From: Petunia secreta
Taxonomy: Eukaryota; Streptophyta; Magnoliopsida; Solanales; Solanaceae
Reading direction: 5' to 3'
Assembly (NCBI GenBank): GCA_029990175.1
Contig: JARKIP010000503.1
Coordinates: 1-64,000, forward strand
DNA: 64,000 nucleotides
The position numbers and the translations under genes are program-made. The notes beneath the pieces were generated by a model, which was not told where the DNA came from, made no database searches, and saw nothing but the letters and a program-made list of their open reading frames with translations. Positions within the stretch are counted from its first letter, which is position 1, and each line of letters begins with the position of its first letter. This document shows positions 1 through 11,533 of this stretch, piece by piece.

Positions 1-510
1 ATTCCATGTCGAAATACTGTTTTTTACTTTTCAAGTAAAACATCCCATGTCAAAATATTTTGATTTTCACTTTTCAAGTAATTTTTTTTCACTTTTCAAG
101 CAAAAAATTACATGAAAAAAAGATGTGATTTTCACTTTTAAAATAAAATATCTCATATCAAAATAGAGTGATTTCCATTTTTCAAGTAAATTTCTTTTCA
201 CTTTTCAAGTAAAAAGTTCCATGATAAATTACTATGAATTTCACTCTTCAAATAAAAAATTTCATATCAAAATATTATGATTTTCACTTTTTAAGTAAAA
301 AAACTCTCATGTCAAATACCGTGATTTTCACTTTTCAAGTAAAAAAGCCCATGACGAAATAATATGATTTTCACTTTTCAAGTAAAAAATCCTATGAAAA
401 AATACTTTTCATTTTTCAAATTCAAACCCCTTGAAAATTTTCTTGTATTTTCACTTTTCGAGTAGAAAATTCCATGAAAAATTATTGAGAGTTTTACTTT
501 TCATGTTCAA
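1..510. repeat. AT-rich minisatellite
   Basis: About nine or ten imperfect units of roughly 45-60 bp follow each other. Each has a core close to gattttcacttttcaagta followed by an A-run and a variant of cccatgtcaaaata. Units differ by substitutions and small indels, so the array is old or loosely homogenised. It begins before the window. There is no coding potential. Confidence 0.75.
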
Positions 511-2154
511 GTCCCACGATACAAACCTAGAGATTGTGATGCAAATAATTGAACATAATTTTAACAAATCTATTTGTGCTAAATATTGAGTTCTTCTTCG
601 TAATTGACACTAGCAAACTACTAAAAACCTATTTAGATGAATAAAAGAAAAATGAGAGTAATACTTTGGGAAGGTAGAATAATGGATTTTTTACCCTACA
701 TGAACAGTCATCAAAAATATTTTCTAATTATAAACTCCTTTTGTTGATATTAACTTTCTGTAGCCATTTTTTTAAATACTTTTTTATTAATATTAGTTTT
801 TTGAATATTTCTGTAAATTAAATGTAATGAATATTATTCCGATAAATATGGAAATATAGGGGTAGTGTGTTGGTGTAGTTAGGATTCTAGGAGAGTAGTT
901 GCTGTAGTACGTGTATTCCCCATATTCCTTATTTTTTGGGACAGATACAATATTTTTTGTTTGATATTTAATGTTTTAGGTATTTATTAATGAATATTAT
1001 TATTTTTCTAATAATACATATTCTAATTATTTTGTTATTAATATTGGCTACAAATAGTTGTGGCCATTTTTTAGTAAATATTTTGTGTATGGTGGCTGTT
1101 TGTGTAATGAGCCCTAGAATAATTGGGTTGAATTGCATAAATATGACACAGTAATCAATAGTTTGCATATTTGTCCTCAATAACAGTAGGTCATCATAAT
1201 TACTCTCTACTAGTTTATTGAAAGATTTTTGGATGGAAGTACCTCTCGCAACTTATGAAATACCTGCACTATCCTCCCTTGACTTTTCTCCATTCAAACA
1301 ATCTCTAACCCTAAAAACCTACAACTTTCACATATTTCTCTATTAAAACGAAGATTCAAGGTTTGATTCCTTCAAATTCCTACTGAGTTTTAATAAATTT
1401 TGCATTAAATTCTATACAATTATGTTTGCAATATTTTGTCTTGCATTCATTTGGATTAACTTGTAGAAAATCTATGAAGTCTCTACAACTTTAGTTTTGA
1501 TGCAATGGGCAACTTGTAGAGAAAGTCTCTGCAAGTCCTGGCTATAATAAAGATTTTAAGCTCTGAGGCAATAGACAGGGATAAAATAGTCCTTTCACAT
1601 AGTAAATAATGATGTGTAAGACATTCTGCTAAAACATTTAAAAAAAAAAGGGCAAAATACCCACAACTAATGCTTATTCAGGGCTTGCAGTGAAATTTTT
1701 TGGAATAATTGCAATATGTGGATCACCGAAGAAAGAAGATGAGGCAGAAGTCTATCACAACTCACAAGTGCCTACTGCCTAAGGTTTAATAGAGATAGGA
1801 GCTCAAAGGGTAAAATTGCCTTCTCATGCTTATTTTTTGAAAAAGAATTATCCATTCTTTAGTTAATTTATTAGTGATGGCCACACCTCAATTAGCGATT
1901 GCCAGAGTGGCTACGTGGTGTTATTTTTACACTATAAGTGGCTACATGGCTAAATGTATCCCAATACATTGGGCTTTGCTCAAGGGTTGCGGATTTATTC
2001 GGGAGATTAAAAAAATAGGTAAAAAAAAGAGAGTGATCATGAAAAGTTAGCACTTTAAAAGTGGGTTTTTAAAATTGAGCACTTTTACATTAAATGAAGT
2101 TGAAAGTATAGAAATACCCTTATTAATAGAACACTTTCGATAATTATAAAAATA
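511..2154. other. intergenic, no gene seen
   Basis: AT-rich sequence with frequent stops on both strands. The only open frame, at 968-1180 on minus, is 70 codons of low-complexity Ile/Lys-rich residues and looks like chance. I see no RNA gene, no clear transposon end and no domain signature. Confidence 0.6.
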
Positions 2155-2547
2155 TCTTTTTGAATCTGTAATAACAAAAATGACATTGCACCTTTTTAAA
2201 TCCGAAATTACAAAATATGCCATTACTTCCTATAAATCAGAAAGCAATGTCAATATGTCTGTGATTCATATCTATTTTGTGAATAAATAAGGCCAAATTA
2301 TCATTGTTTCGCTCATATATAAAAATCAAAGCAAAACATAATATAAGAGCAATCTAGCATCATTTCTTCATATAGTGAGCAAAAAAACATGTTCATTTTG
2401 TAAATAAATGATGTCAAATCATACTTACTTTATTCATTCACAAAAAATACATTCAAGTGCTTATATATTTAGAAATAATGACAGATCGTTTGTATTTATA
2501 GATATAATTTTATATGTTTTGTGAAGAAATGAGACTGAATCGGTCTC
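2155..2547. repeat. left part of a split ~120-bp tandem array
   Basis: Degenerate units carry the landmarks ttcaagtgcttatatattta (one copy starts near 2452), gaagaaatgag and aaatc. The same landmarks recur several times at 15586-17030, so both stretches are halves of one array separated by the inserted LTR fragment and the Tekay element. Units here are more decayed than those on the right. Confidence 0.65.
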
Positions 2548-2795
2548 TGACAAGACCCGAATTCTCGGCTAGGCCGTGCGGGCACCCAACTATCTCCCCT
2601 AGACCTGTCGGGCGAACCCTATTGACTGAATCGATATAAATGACATAGAATTATCTTGAAATCAAAATGAAAACCTTAACACAATAAGATAACTCCCAAG
2701 GACAGACATATATACAAGTTGTCTGAATAATATAGCTGACTACCCAAAATACACAAGTTTAGAGGTTTCCAGATCAGACATCTAAGCAATCCAAA

Positions 2796-2878
<83 letters not shown>

Positions 2879-3451
2879 CCGAAGTGAGTAAAAATAAGAT
2901 AAACTACAATATCTACAGCTGGGGATCTCAATGGACGAGATGGCTCACCGTAGATAGCTGAGAACGTACTGCTCCTCAATCACGACGCCGATGGCTGGGT
3001 CCTGGAGCAAAATCTGCCGAACTAAAAGAAAATACAAGAATAGATAGGGAGTGAGACATAAGGACTCAATAAATGAGCACAAACTAGCGACCTCGAAAAT
3101 TAGCTATGCTGGCCAGGAAAACAAAAGTCATAACAGTCAACCTGATAAGTCATTCACAAATAATCAATGCAACAAATCCATACAGCTCACAAAATACATA
3201 TAAAGATATGAAATGAATGTATCATGATGCAATGGGGTCACATGTGCCTGAAACCTATCTCCGGCATGGGACTCTCATCAAACACCAGGAGATATATGCA
3301 ATAATAACCTTCACCGGTGCGGGACTCTCATCGACTGCCGAGAAGTACATATCAAGCTCATAACTGGAGTACAATGCTCTTATGCTCAATGCAATACCAA
3401 CAACAAGGCATAACATATAATATACAATGTAAATCCAAAACTAAGGCATAA
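2548..3451 (-). mobile_element. LTR fragment of a Tekay-like element, part 1 (minus)
   Basis: This is one half of an LTR lying in reverse orientation. It opens with TGACAAGACCCGAATTCTCG, which resembles the reverse complement of the GGGTCGTGACA end of the Tekay LTR at 3452. The other half is at 14381-15585. Together they make about 2.1 kb with no internal retroelement sequence, so a solo LTR is likely. No clean target duplication is visible at the outer ends (gtctc versus caacc). The Tekay element interrupts it after the CATAA at 3447-3451. Confidence 0.6.
2800..2875. repeat. (TA)n microsatellite
   Basis: An almost pure TA dinucleotide run of about 75 bp inside the minus-strand LTR fragment. 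The Tyr-Ile repeat frame seen on the minus strand here is only its translation. Confidence 0.97.
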
Positions 3452-4326
3452 TGTAACGACCCTCAAATAGTCGTTACGGGATCCGAGACCTCGATTTGCG
3501 TGTCGACAGTCCCAAAAGCTCCGTTAGGTCATTTATGACCCGTCTGTGAAATCTGAGTCGAAACGGAGTCCGTTTGATAGGTTTTCGAGAAAGGGATCCG
3601 TTTATGAAATTCCGGAAAGGAATTTGGGGTTTCGATATGTCGTTTTGAGTAAACGAACCCCGATGGAAAATCCGAGTGCACCGTTAGGTCCGTCTCGTCA
3701 TTTATGATATGTAGCAACCTTCAAAATTGAAAACGGACCTCGTTTGATAGGACTTTTGATAAAGTCCCCGTTTCGGAAGTTTAAAAGAGTTAAAAGAGGT
3801 TTCCGAGCTCGATTTGAGCAAATGAGCTCCGATGAGAGATCCGAAAGTTCCGTTAGGTTCGTATAGTCATTTGTGACTTTTAGCAACTTTCGGAATTGGA
3901 TTGCGAGGTCGTTTGGTTAAATTTCGCTATTTTGGCGAAAGTCAAAAATTGAACCTTTGCCGTGGGACCCACCTTTTGAGTTCTGGAGGTCCGAATTGAG
4001 TTCCGTCTTGACGAGCATGTCACCCAAGTATTTTATGACTTGTGTGCAAAATTTTGAATCATTCCGAGCTTCGTAGGGTCCCGTTTTGCCCCTAAAACAG
4101 TAGAAAATCTGGTGCGACTTTTCTGTTCTGTTTTGGCGCAAACAGCCGGATAAAAGCTCATTTTTCAGTTAATCCGTAAGGAATTAGGAAAAACTCAAAA
4201 CATGAAAGTTGTAGCCCTTGGAGTAGTGGTTCTAATGGAACCTTTCAGGTCATTTGGACATTCCTATCAAAAGTTATAATTTTTTCAAAAGAAGCTGTCA
4301 CAGAGGAAAAAAAAAAAAAAAACTGC

Positions 4327-4336
4327 TATAAAAAGG
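4327..4336 (+). promoter_or_regulatory. LTR TATA box
   Basis: TATAAAAAGG follows an A-run about 875 bp into the 5' LTR. The same motif is at 12417-12426 in the 3' LTR. It is the best candidate for the U3/R boundary promoter of the Tekay element. Confidence 0.6.
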
Positions 4337-5373
4337 CCATTTCGGGCCATTTCGGTTCATAACTTATAAAAATCATTTGGTGAGCTCTTGAGGCGATTTT
4401 TGGGGTATTTCTTGAAGACCCAATCATACTTACACTTACGGTAAGCCCTTTCAATCCATCTTTATGTTGATTAACACAAGAATCAAAGGGTTGATTCTTG
4501 GAAATGGGTTAGAACCCTAGATTCTTAAGAATTGGGGAAAGACATCGAGCAAGGCTCGCATGTGGAATCTAAGTGTACTTTTGGACTCACGGGAGCGTGG
4601 GGAGTCCGGAAAAGTACATCTTGTAAATTTAGGGCTCGGCCCTACCCGGGGGCATTTTGGTAATTTTTACCCTAGGATGCCTATAGGCTTAAATAGCTAT
4701 AATTGAGCACTCATATGTGCTATATCTTGTCTTAATAGACCTAGTGGAGAGTCCTTCGCGGACAAGGCGAGCGGGAAAGGAGATTCTTCCCGGCATTTGA
4801 GCCCGAATTTCGAGGTAAGTGAGACTTGACCTCTATTGTGCTTGTGGACTCTTCCTTCATGCTAGTGCTTCATGTACGCATATATGTACCTAAAAATGGT
4901 TAGGATTAATGATGTGAATTACTTGCTATTATTGTTTGTTATAAATAGCGAGATTGTGACTCGACCGAGGTATGTGCCGGTCTAAACGCTACGTCGAGGT
5001 AGCTTAAATTTATATCGTAGTAACGCTTGCTACGCCATGCTTAGATAGCAAGAACTTGGGACATGGCCGAGGATGTTGCCGGCATGTCATGATAAATGTG
5101 TTGCCGAGGATTTTGCCGGCTTTTGTATGATATTGGTACTTGATTTGTTCACGTGTCGGGTTGGGTAGTGCTGTCTATACGTAACCTTGGGTTTGACGAC
5201 ATGGGAGTAGGGATTGTACCCCCAAACTGTGGTCGGGTTAACCTTCGCCTTACGTTCAGCTAGCATAACCAACCTGGGTTACGGTGACTGTGAAATATTA
5301 TCATTATTAATATTTTCTGTTATTATTTCTGTTATTGTTATTAATGTCGTGGATATTAATACTGTTAGAGGGA

Positions 5374-5532
5374 CACTTGACAGGGGGTGTGTGTCGCCTA
5401 TACTATGAGATGTGTCACACTTGACAGGGGGTGTGGTGTGGACACTTGATCTTTGAGATGTGACACACTTGACAGGGGGTGTGGTGTGGTCACTTGATTT
5501 ATTGAGATACGACGCACTTGACAGGGGGTGTG
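5374..5532 (+). repeat. four-copy motif inside the Tekay LTR
   Basis: CACTTGACAGGGGGTGTG occurs four times, starting at 5374, 5418, 5466 and 5515. The spacing is 44-49 bp, with varied sequence between copies (gagat, gtgtggtgtgg). The 3' LTR keeps the same four copies (13462-13621). It lies downstream of the TATA box, so it is probably in the transcribed leader. Confidence 0.85.
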
Positions 5533-6289
5533 GTGCGATCGTAGACAGATTTGAGATGAGCCAACGACTACGGGTCGTTGGTCTACTTATTCATGATTGT
5601 GATAGTGACTTCGGGTCACGGTATATGGTTGATACTTAGTAGTGGTGTTGCTAGTCCATCGTAGGTCTAGGTTAGTCGGCACGGGAGTAGAGATTGGACC
5701 TCCAAACCGCCGCTGAGTTGACCTATGCCTTACGTTGGATGGGCATAATCCTTGAGACTTCTGGTTACTACTTGTGTGTATGGAATGTGTTACATCTATT
5801 TGTGATTTCACTACTTTATTGTATGATTACTATAGTATGTTGTTACTTGCGATGCATGTAGCGACTTGTCCCGCAAGGGTACCTTAGCGGGCCTGTCGGT
5901 GATCTTACTGGTCTTCGGCTCATAACTTACTTTGCTACGTGCGCAGGTCCTTCATCCAGTCAGCAGCCCGGACGTTAGCGGTTCCCGAGGCTTCTGAGAC
6001 TTTTGATTTAGGTGAGCCGACCACACAGACCGTGGTGGCATACCGCCGGAGTCACTTAGAGATAGGACTCAGATTTCTTTGATGTATATTCATACTTTAT
6101 TGAGTCACTCTTAGAATGCTCCAATTCTTTTGTGGATATATTCTTTTGGACTTCACACTTTTATATTTATATATCCATTTATGATCTTTTCACATTATTG
6201 TTCTTTTCCGCATCTTGTTTCATTGGTTCGCCTAGGCAAATGTTGTTTAGGTGCCATCACGAGCCCTTGGAAATTGGGTCGTGACAGTT

Positions 6290-6303
6290 TGGTATCAGAG
6301 CCC
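6290..6303 (+). other. primer binding site, tRNA-iMet
   Basis: TGGTATCAGAGCCC begins 3 nt after the 5' LTR and is the standard complement of the 3' end of plant initiator methionine tRNA, where minus-strand cDNA synthesis starts. Confidence 0.9.
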
Positions 6304-6494
6304 TAGGTTCTAATTCGAGTCCTAGGAGTCTTGGAGCAGTGTCTGAGTAGAGTCTTGCTTATGGGTATGTTGTCGACTATACTTATGAGCGAGAGGCTAC
6401 AAGGGCATGTTAGGAAATATTTTCCCTTCGTTTCATCTCTATTCATGCTGAGTAGCTTATATAGGTGCTGACCCTCTTTCGTGTATTGTATCAG

Positions 6495-7244
6495 ATGGCG
6501 AGGACGCGAGCATCCTCAGCCAGGAGGGCTGTATCTTCTACACCCGCGTCTGCGGGAGAGCCATCAGCACCTACGCAGCCGCCAGCTGCTAAGAAGACTC
6601 GGGCAGGTCGCCCGTCAGCCACTAGGCAGGACACAGCTATCCCTGCGGTGTCCACAGCGAGTCTGTCAGCATCTATTCCCCCTGTGCCTGCTGTTGTGCC
6701 AGGCACCGTTGTGATCTCTTCAGAGGAGTATATGAGACTGATGGCCTTGTCTAGCCATCAGGTCCCTGTCAGAGATGATGTTGCAGCTCCTGTTTCGGCT
6801 CCTCAGCCGACCACACCTGTTATGAGCACGCCTACTTCTGAGGCTGCTCCTGATCATATTGCCCAGCCTTCTGCTTCTGCTCCTCAGGCAGGTCCTGTTA
6901 TTTCTACTCCTCCTATGGGCACTGAGGAGGTTGCCAGGAGGATAGAGTCATGCATGAAGCTTCAGCCTCCAGAGTTCGACGGTACCTCAGCTACATGTAC
7001 TGCCCAGAGGTACATTCAGAAGTGTGAGAAGATTTTGACAGTTCTTGGTACTAAAGACACCTTAGGGGTGCAGTGTGCTTCTTTCAGATTATCGAGAGAT
7101 GCGGAGACATGGTGGGTCTCCATGATGCGGCAGAGGTCTAGTGACCTCCCTCCTTTGTCTTGGGCTGAGTTCGTGTCTATGTTCATGAGCAGGTTCGTGC
7201 CCCAGAGTCAGCACGATGCTCAGAGGCGCGAGTTTGAGGGGTAG
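6495..7244 (+). pseudogene. Gag, N-terminal part, ended by in-frame TAG
   Basis: First part of the Tekay Gag, the particle structural protein. I place the start at ATG 6495 (MARTRASS). The frame is open from 6465, but MARTR-type starts are usual for this lineage. A Pro/Ala/Ser-rich N-terminus of about 150 residues is followed by the retrotransposon Gag domain (MKLQPPEFDGT, then ETWWVSMMRQR, then WAEFVSMFMSRFVP). A TAG at 7242-7244 interrupts the frame after EFEG. The sequence after it continues the Gag domain in the same frame, so this is a single nonsense change or a leaky stop, not the natural end. Family members usually have a sense codon here. Confidence 0.85.
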
Positions 7245-10200
7245 AGGCAGGGAAACCTGTCTGTTTCAGAGTATGACACCAGGTTCTTGTGGTTGTCTCA
7301 ATTTGCGCTGGCTATGGTGGCTCAGGAGAGGGACAAGGTCCTCCGGTTTGTTAAGGGTCTTCATCCCCGCTTGCAGGTAGCTGTTGCCCCTGATATGGGC
7401 AACAAGTCATATTTTGAGATAGTTGATGTGGCGCGGCGGATGGAGGATATCTTCGCCAGGGCTGACGCGGAGAGGGCGGCCAAGAGGTCGCGTCAGTCTG
7501 GTGGGTATAGTGGATCCGCTCAGAGGGGTCAGGGTCATCAAGGCTGTTCTCAGTCTAGGCCCCAGGCTGCTGCTTTGCCTGCCCAGGATTTTTCTTCAGA
7601 GACCCTGAGGCCTCAGTCATCCCAGAGGCGGGGTGGCTCTTCGCTGTCTGGTCCGCCGCAGTGCGGGAGGTGCCATCAGAGGCATCATGGGAGGTGTTCG
7701 TCTGGAGGTGGTCGTGGCAGAGGTGGTAGAGGCGGTAGAGGAGGTAGAGGTGATGGATGTTTTGAGTGTGGGTCTACAGAGCACTATGTCAGGAGTTGCC
7801 CTTATGTTTCATCAGGTCGCCAGGGATCCGCAGCTATGGTACCATCTGGTCCTCAGGCCGCCAGGCTCGTTTCTCAGATTCCTCCTAGACAACAGTTTCA
7901 GAGAGCTCCGGGTTCAGGAGGCTCTGCGCAGGTCTATGCTATGACTCGTCAGGATGCTGAGGCATCCAATGATGTCATCACAGGTATTATTTCTGTCTGT
8001 GGCCGCGATGCTTATGCTCTTATTGATCCGGGGTCTACCTATTCGTATGTGTCGCCGGGATTTGCCCCTTGCTTGGGCAGGGATCTGGTCTTCTTAGATG
8101 ATCCCTTTATGGTTGCCACCCCTGTCGGGTCTTCTATATGTGTAGATAGGGGTTATCGGAAGTGTATGATCTCCATCTGTGGTGTAGAGTCCTTAGTGGA
8201 CCTGATGCTGCTCGATATGTCTGATTTCGATGTCATTATGGGCATGGATTGGCTGGCTTCCTGTCATGCGACTTTGGATTGCCATGCCAAGTCCGTGACG
8301 ATCGGGGCAGAGGGTGAGTCTCGGGTTGTATGGAGAGGTTCCAGGCCTTCTCCGAAGAGTAGGATCATTTCTTTCTTGGAGGCGCAGAGGATGATATCTA
8401 GTGGGTGCGAGGGATATATTGCTTCAGTTCGGGATGTCCGGGCAGAGGAGTTATCCCTTGATAGAGTTCCAGTTGTTTGTGAGTATCCGGATGTGTTTCC
8501 TGATGATTTGCCGCCTATGCGGGAGATAGAGTTTAGCATTGATCTATTGCCAGGCACTCAGCTTAAATCTATTCCCCCGTATCGTATGGCTCCTGTTGAG
8601 TTAAGGGAGCTGAAGGAGCAGATTCAGGATTTGCTCGATAAGGGCTTCATTAGGCCCAGTGTGTCTCCATGGGGTGCCCCGGTATTATTTGTGAAGAAGA
8701 AGGATGACTCTATGCGGATGTGTATTGATTACCGGCAGCTGAATAAGGTTACTATCAAGAATAGGTATCCTTTGCCGCGTATTGATGATTTGTTTGATCA
8801 GCTTCAGGGTGCTACCTTCTTCTCGAAGATTGATTTGAGGTCGGGGTATCATCAGTTGAGGATTCGGTCCGAGGACGTTTCCAAGACTGCTTTTCGTACC
8901 CGATATGGCCACTATGAGTTTCTGGTGATGTCTTTCGGGCTTACGAATGCCCCAGCTGCTTTCATGGATCTGATGAACCGAGTGTTCAAGGCCTACCTTG
9001 AATCCTTCGTCATTGTGTTTATCGATGATATCTTGGTTTATTCGAGGAGCAGGGAGGAGCATGAGCAGCATTTGAGAGTTGTTCTTCGGACTCTGAGGGA
9101 TCAGCAGTTGTATGCCAAATTCTCCAAGTGTGAATTTTGGCTCAGTTCTGTATCTTTCCTAGGTCACGTGGTGACCAAGGATGGGGTGTGTGTTGATCCG
9201 AAGAAGATAGAGGCCGTTCAGAGTTGGCCTAGGCCTACTTTTTCTACAGAGATTCGGAGTTTCTTAGGCTTGGCAGGTTATTATCGACGGTTCGTCGAGG
9301 GGTTTTCTTCTATTTCAGCACCTCTGACGAAGTTGACCCAGAAGAATGTTCCTTTCCTGTGGTCCGATGCCTGTGAGTCTAGCTTTCAGAAGCTTAAGAC
9401 TCTGTTGACTTCAGCGCCAGTGTTGGCCTTGCCTAGTGGATCCGGGGGATTCACCGTATATTGTGATGCTTCGGGTGTTGGCCTGGGTAGCGTTCTGATG
9501 CAGGAGGGTAAGGTGATAGCTTATGCCTCGAGACAGCTGAAGGTCCATGAGAAGAATTATCCTGTCCATGATTTGGAGCTGTTAGCTGTTGTGTTTGCAC
9601 TGAAGTTGTGGAGGCACTATCTTTATGGCGAGCCATGTGAGATATTCACCGATCATAAGAGTCTCCAGTACTTGTTCACTCAGAAGGACTTGAACGGGAG
9701 ACAGCGCCGCTGGTTAGAGCTGCTGAAGGATTATGATCTTTCTATCCGGTATCATCCCGGAAAGGCTAATGTTGTAGCCGATGCCTTGAGTAGGAAGTCC
9801 ATGGGTAGCCTCGCCTATCTTGATGCTGATATGAGGCCGTTGGCCCGTGAGTTGCAGGCTTTGTCCATTAGTGGGGTTCGGTTTGATGATTCTGTTCCAG
9901 GCCGGGTGCTTGCATATGTGGGGTCTCAGTCGTCTTTAACTTCCCAGATTCGGGAAAGGCAGTTCGAGGATTCTTATCTGAGAGATCTCCGGGACAGGGT
10001 CCTGAGTGGGGGAGTGTCCTCGTTCGTGATTGGTAATGATGGTGCTTTGCGGCTTAACGGCTGGGTATGTGTTCCAGCCATTGTGGAGCTGAGGCAGATG
10101 ATTTTGGCAGAGGCTCACAGTTCGAGATATTCCATTCATCCGGGTACTGCGAAGATGTATCATGATCTTCGAGAGCTGTATTGGTGGAAAGGGATGAAGA

Positions 10201-11408
10201 GGGATGTTGCTGATTATGTATCTCGGTGTTTGAATTGCCAGCAGGTGAAGTATGAGCACCGGAGGCCAGCCGGGGTGACCCAGTCTATGCCCATTCCCGA
10301 GTGGAAGTGGGAGCAGATCACTATGGATTTCGTAGTTGGTTTGCCGCTGACCGTGGGTAAGCATGATTCGGTGTGGGTAGTAGTTGATCGACTGACGAAG
10401 TCGGCTCACTTCATTCCAGTGAGGAGTACTTATACCTCGGAGCGTCTGGCTCGTATCTTCATTGAGCAGATTGTGAGATTGCATGGTGCTCCTGTATCTA
10501 TCATTTCTGACCGAGGTGCTCAGTTCACAGCTCAGTTTTGGAGATCTTTTCAAAGAGAGCTGGGTACTCGGGTCGATCTCAGCACTGCATTTCACCCGCA
10601 GACTGATGGCCAGTCTGAGCGGACCATTCAGATCCTCGAGGATATGTTGAGGGCGTGTGCTATTGATTTTGGAGGCCATTGGGATAGCCATTTGCCGCTA
10701 GCAGAGTTTGCGTATAATAATAGCTATCAGGCTTCTATCCAGATGGCTCCGTTTGAGGCATTGTATGGTCGGAGATGTCGCTCGCCTATCGGTTGGTTCG
10801 AGTCTGGTGAGGTCCAGGTATTGGGGCCCGATTTGGTGCAGCAGACTTTAGATAAGGTCCGGGTTATTCAGGATCGACTCCGCACGGCTCAGAGCCGGCA
10901 AATATCGTATGCAGATCGGAGGCGGAGAGATCTTGAGTTCATGGTTGGGGACCGGGTATTCCTCAGAGTGTCGCCCATGAAGGGTGTTATGAGATTTGGG
11001 AAGAAAGGCAAGCTCAGTCCTAGGTTCATTGGGCCTTTTGAGATATTGGAGCGCGTTGGCGCCGTTGCTTATAGACTGGCTTTGCCTCCCTCTCTGTCTG
11101 TTCATCCGGTGTTCCATGTGTCCATGCTCCGGAAGTATGTTCACGATCTGTCTCATGTGATCGATATGGCTTCCGTGGAGGTAGATGGCGACTTAGCTTA
11201 TTCGGAGGAGCCTATTGCTATTGTGGCTAGAGAGGTCCGTAAGATGAGATCGAAGGTGATCCCGCTTGTGAGAGTTCAGTGGGGGCATCACTCCATTGCC
11301 GAGGCCACGTGGGAGCTTGAGTCCGAGATGCGTGAGAGGCATCCGCGCTTGTTCGATGATTCAGGTATGAAATCCTTGTATTTTCTAAGCCTGAATTTGC
11401 ATTTTTAA
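7245..11408 (+). CDS. Gag C-terminus and Pol polyprotein (Tekay chromovirus)
   Basis: The frame stays open for about 1,387 codons after the TAG. Counting residues from 7287: end of the Gag domain (1-60), a CGRC...HGRC zinc motif near 125, an Arg/Gly-rich stretch, and a CCHC knuckle at 158-171 (CFECGSTEHYVRSC). Aspartic protease has the active-site-like DPGS with Asp at 247. Reverse transcriptase spans about 430-650 with FIDD at 578-581. RNase H follows (YCDAS, Asp 727). Integrase has an HHCC finger near 950-990 and catalytic Asp 1014, Asp 1075 and Glu 1111, an exact D,D-35-E spacing. A chromodomain-like end at about 1305-1365 contains VRVQWG and ATWE. All catalytic motifs look intact. The first codon at 7287 is not a real start; synthesis would have to pass the TAG. 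Confidence 0.93.
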   Translation, partial: RQGNLSVSEYDTRFLWLSQFALAMVAQERDKVLRFVKGLHPRLQVAVAPDMGNKSYFEIVDVARRMEDIFARADAERAAKRSRQSGGYSGSAQRGQGHQGCSQSRPQAAALPAQDFSSETLRPQSSQRRGGSSLSGPPQCGRCHQRHHGRCSSGGGRGRGGRGGRGGRGDGCFECGSTEHYVRSCPYVSSGRQGSAAMVPSGPQAARLVSQIPPRQQFQRAPGSGGSAQVYAMTRQDAEASNDVITGIISVCGRDAYALIDPGSTYSYVSPGFAPCLGRDLVFLDDPFMVATPVGSSICVDRGYRKCMISICGVESLVDLMLLDMSDFDVIMGMDWLASCHATLDCHAKSVTIGAEGESRVVWRGSRPSPKSRIISFLEAQRMISSGCEGYIASVRDVRAEELSLDRVPVVCEYPDVFPDDLPPMREIEFSIDLLPGTQLKSIPPYRMAPVELRELKEQIQDLLDKGFIRPSVSPWGAPVLFVKKKDDSMRMCIDYRQLNKVTIKNRYPLPRIDDLFDQLQGATFFSKIDLRSGYHQLRIRSEDVSKTAFRTRYGHYEFLVMSFGLTNAPAAFMDLMNRVFKAYLESFVIVFIDDILVYSRSREEHEQHLRVVLRTLRDQQLYAKFSKCEFWLSSVSFLGHVVTKDGVCVDPKKIEAVQSWPRPTFSTEIRSFLGLAGYYRRFVEGFSSISAPLTKLTQKNVPFLWSDACESSFQKLKTLLTSAPVLALPSGSGGFTVYCDASGVGLGSVLMQEGKVIAYASRQLKVHEKNYPVHDLELLAVVFALKLWRHYLYGEPCEIFTDHKSLQYLFTQKDLNGRQRRWLELLKDYDLSIRYHPGKANVVADALSRKSMGSLAYLDADMRPLARELQALSISGVRFDDSVPGRVLAYVGSQSSLTSQIRERQFEDSYLRDLRDRVLSGGVSSFVIGNDGALRLNGWVCVPAIVELRQMILAEAHSSRYSIHPGTAKMYHDLRELYWWKGMKRDVADYVSRCLNCQQVKYEHRRPAGVTQSMPIPEWKWEQITMDFVVGLPLTVGKHDSVWVVVDRLTKSAHFIPVRSTYTSERLARIFIEQIVRLHGAPVSIISDRGAQFTAQFWRSFQRELGTRVDLSTAFHPQTDGQSERTIQILEDMLRACAIDFGGHWDSHLPLAEFAYNNSYQASIQMAPFEALYGRRCRSPIGWFESGEVQVLGPDLVQQTLDKVRVIQDRLRTAQSRQISYADRRRRDLEFMVGDRVFLRVSPMKGVMRFGKKGKLSPRFIGPFEILERVGAVAYRLALPPSLSVHPVFHVSMLRKYVHDLSHVIDMASVEVDGDLAYSEEPIAIVAREVRKMRSKVIPLVRVQWGHHSIAEATWELESEMRERHPRLFDDSGMKSLYFLSLNLHF

Positions 11409-11520
11409 GTTTTATTGATTTCGGGTGGTACCGAGGGGTCCTCGAAATCCGTGCCAGCTCCGTGGCTAGTGTGTGGATCCTACCTTAGACTTAGGCTCGT
11501 CCGAGGACGGCCGAGAGTCT

Positions 11521-11533
11521 AAGTGGGGGAGAA
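11521..11533 (+). other. polypurine tract of the Tekay element
   Basis: AAGTGGGGGAGAA directly abuts the TGTAACG start of the 3' LTR, where plus-strand cDNA synthesis is primed. Confidence 0.88.

Larger units (their letters stand above)
3452..6286 (+). repeat. 5' LTR of the Tekay element (2,835 bp)
   Basis: Starts TGTAACGACC and ends GGGTCGTGACA, keeping the TG...CA ends. A TATA box lies at 4327-4336 and a short tandem repeat at 5374-5532. It aligns along its whole length with 11534-14375. Most differences fall in the first ~1,050 bp. Confidence 0.95.

Noticed and set aside
2782..2979. Minus-strand frame with a Tyr-Ile repeat
   Set aside because: It is the translation of the (TA)n microsatellite.
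5374..5532. Possible CRISPR-like array (18-bp repeats, ~28-bp spacers)
   Set aside because: Only four copies, irregular spacing, related spacers and location inside a plant LTR; CRISPR arrays are not expected in a plant nuclear genome.
6290..6303. tRNA-like match
   Set aside because: Only the 3' complement of initiator tRNA is present; this is a primer binding site, not a tRNA gene. The same holds at 22605-22616 and 56452-56468.
8264..10691. Long minus-strand frames within the Tekay pol (for example 8264-8557, 8685-9071, 9936-10691)
   Set aside because: They lie entirely inside a well-supported plus-strand pol frame, have no domain, and arise from its codon composition.
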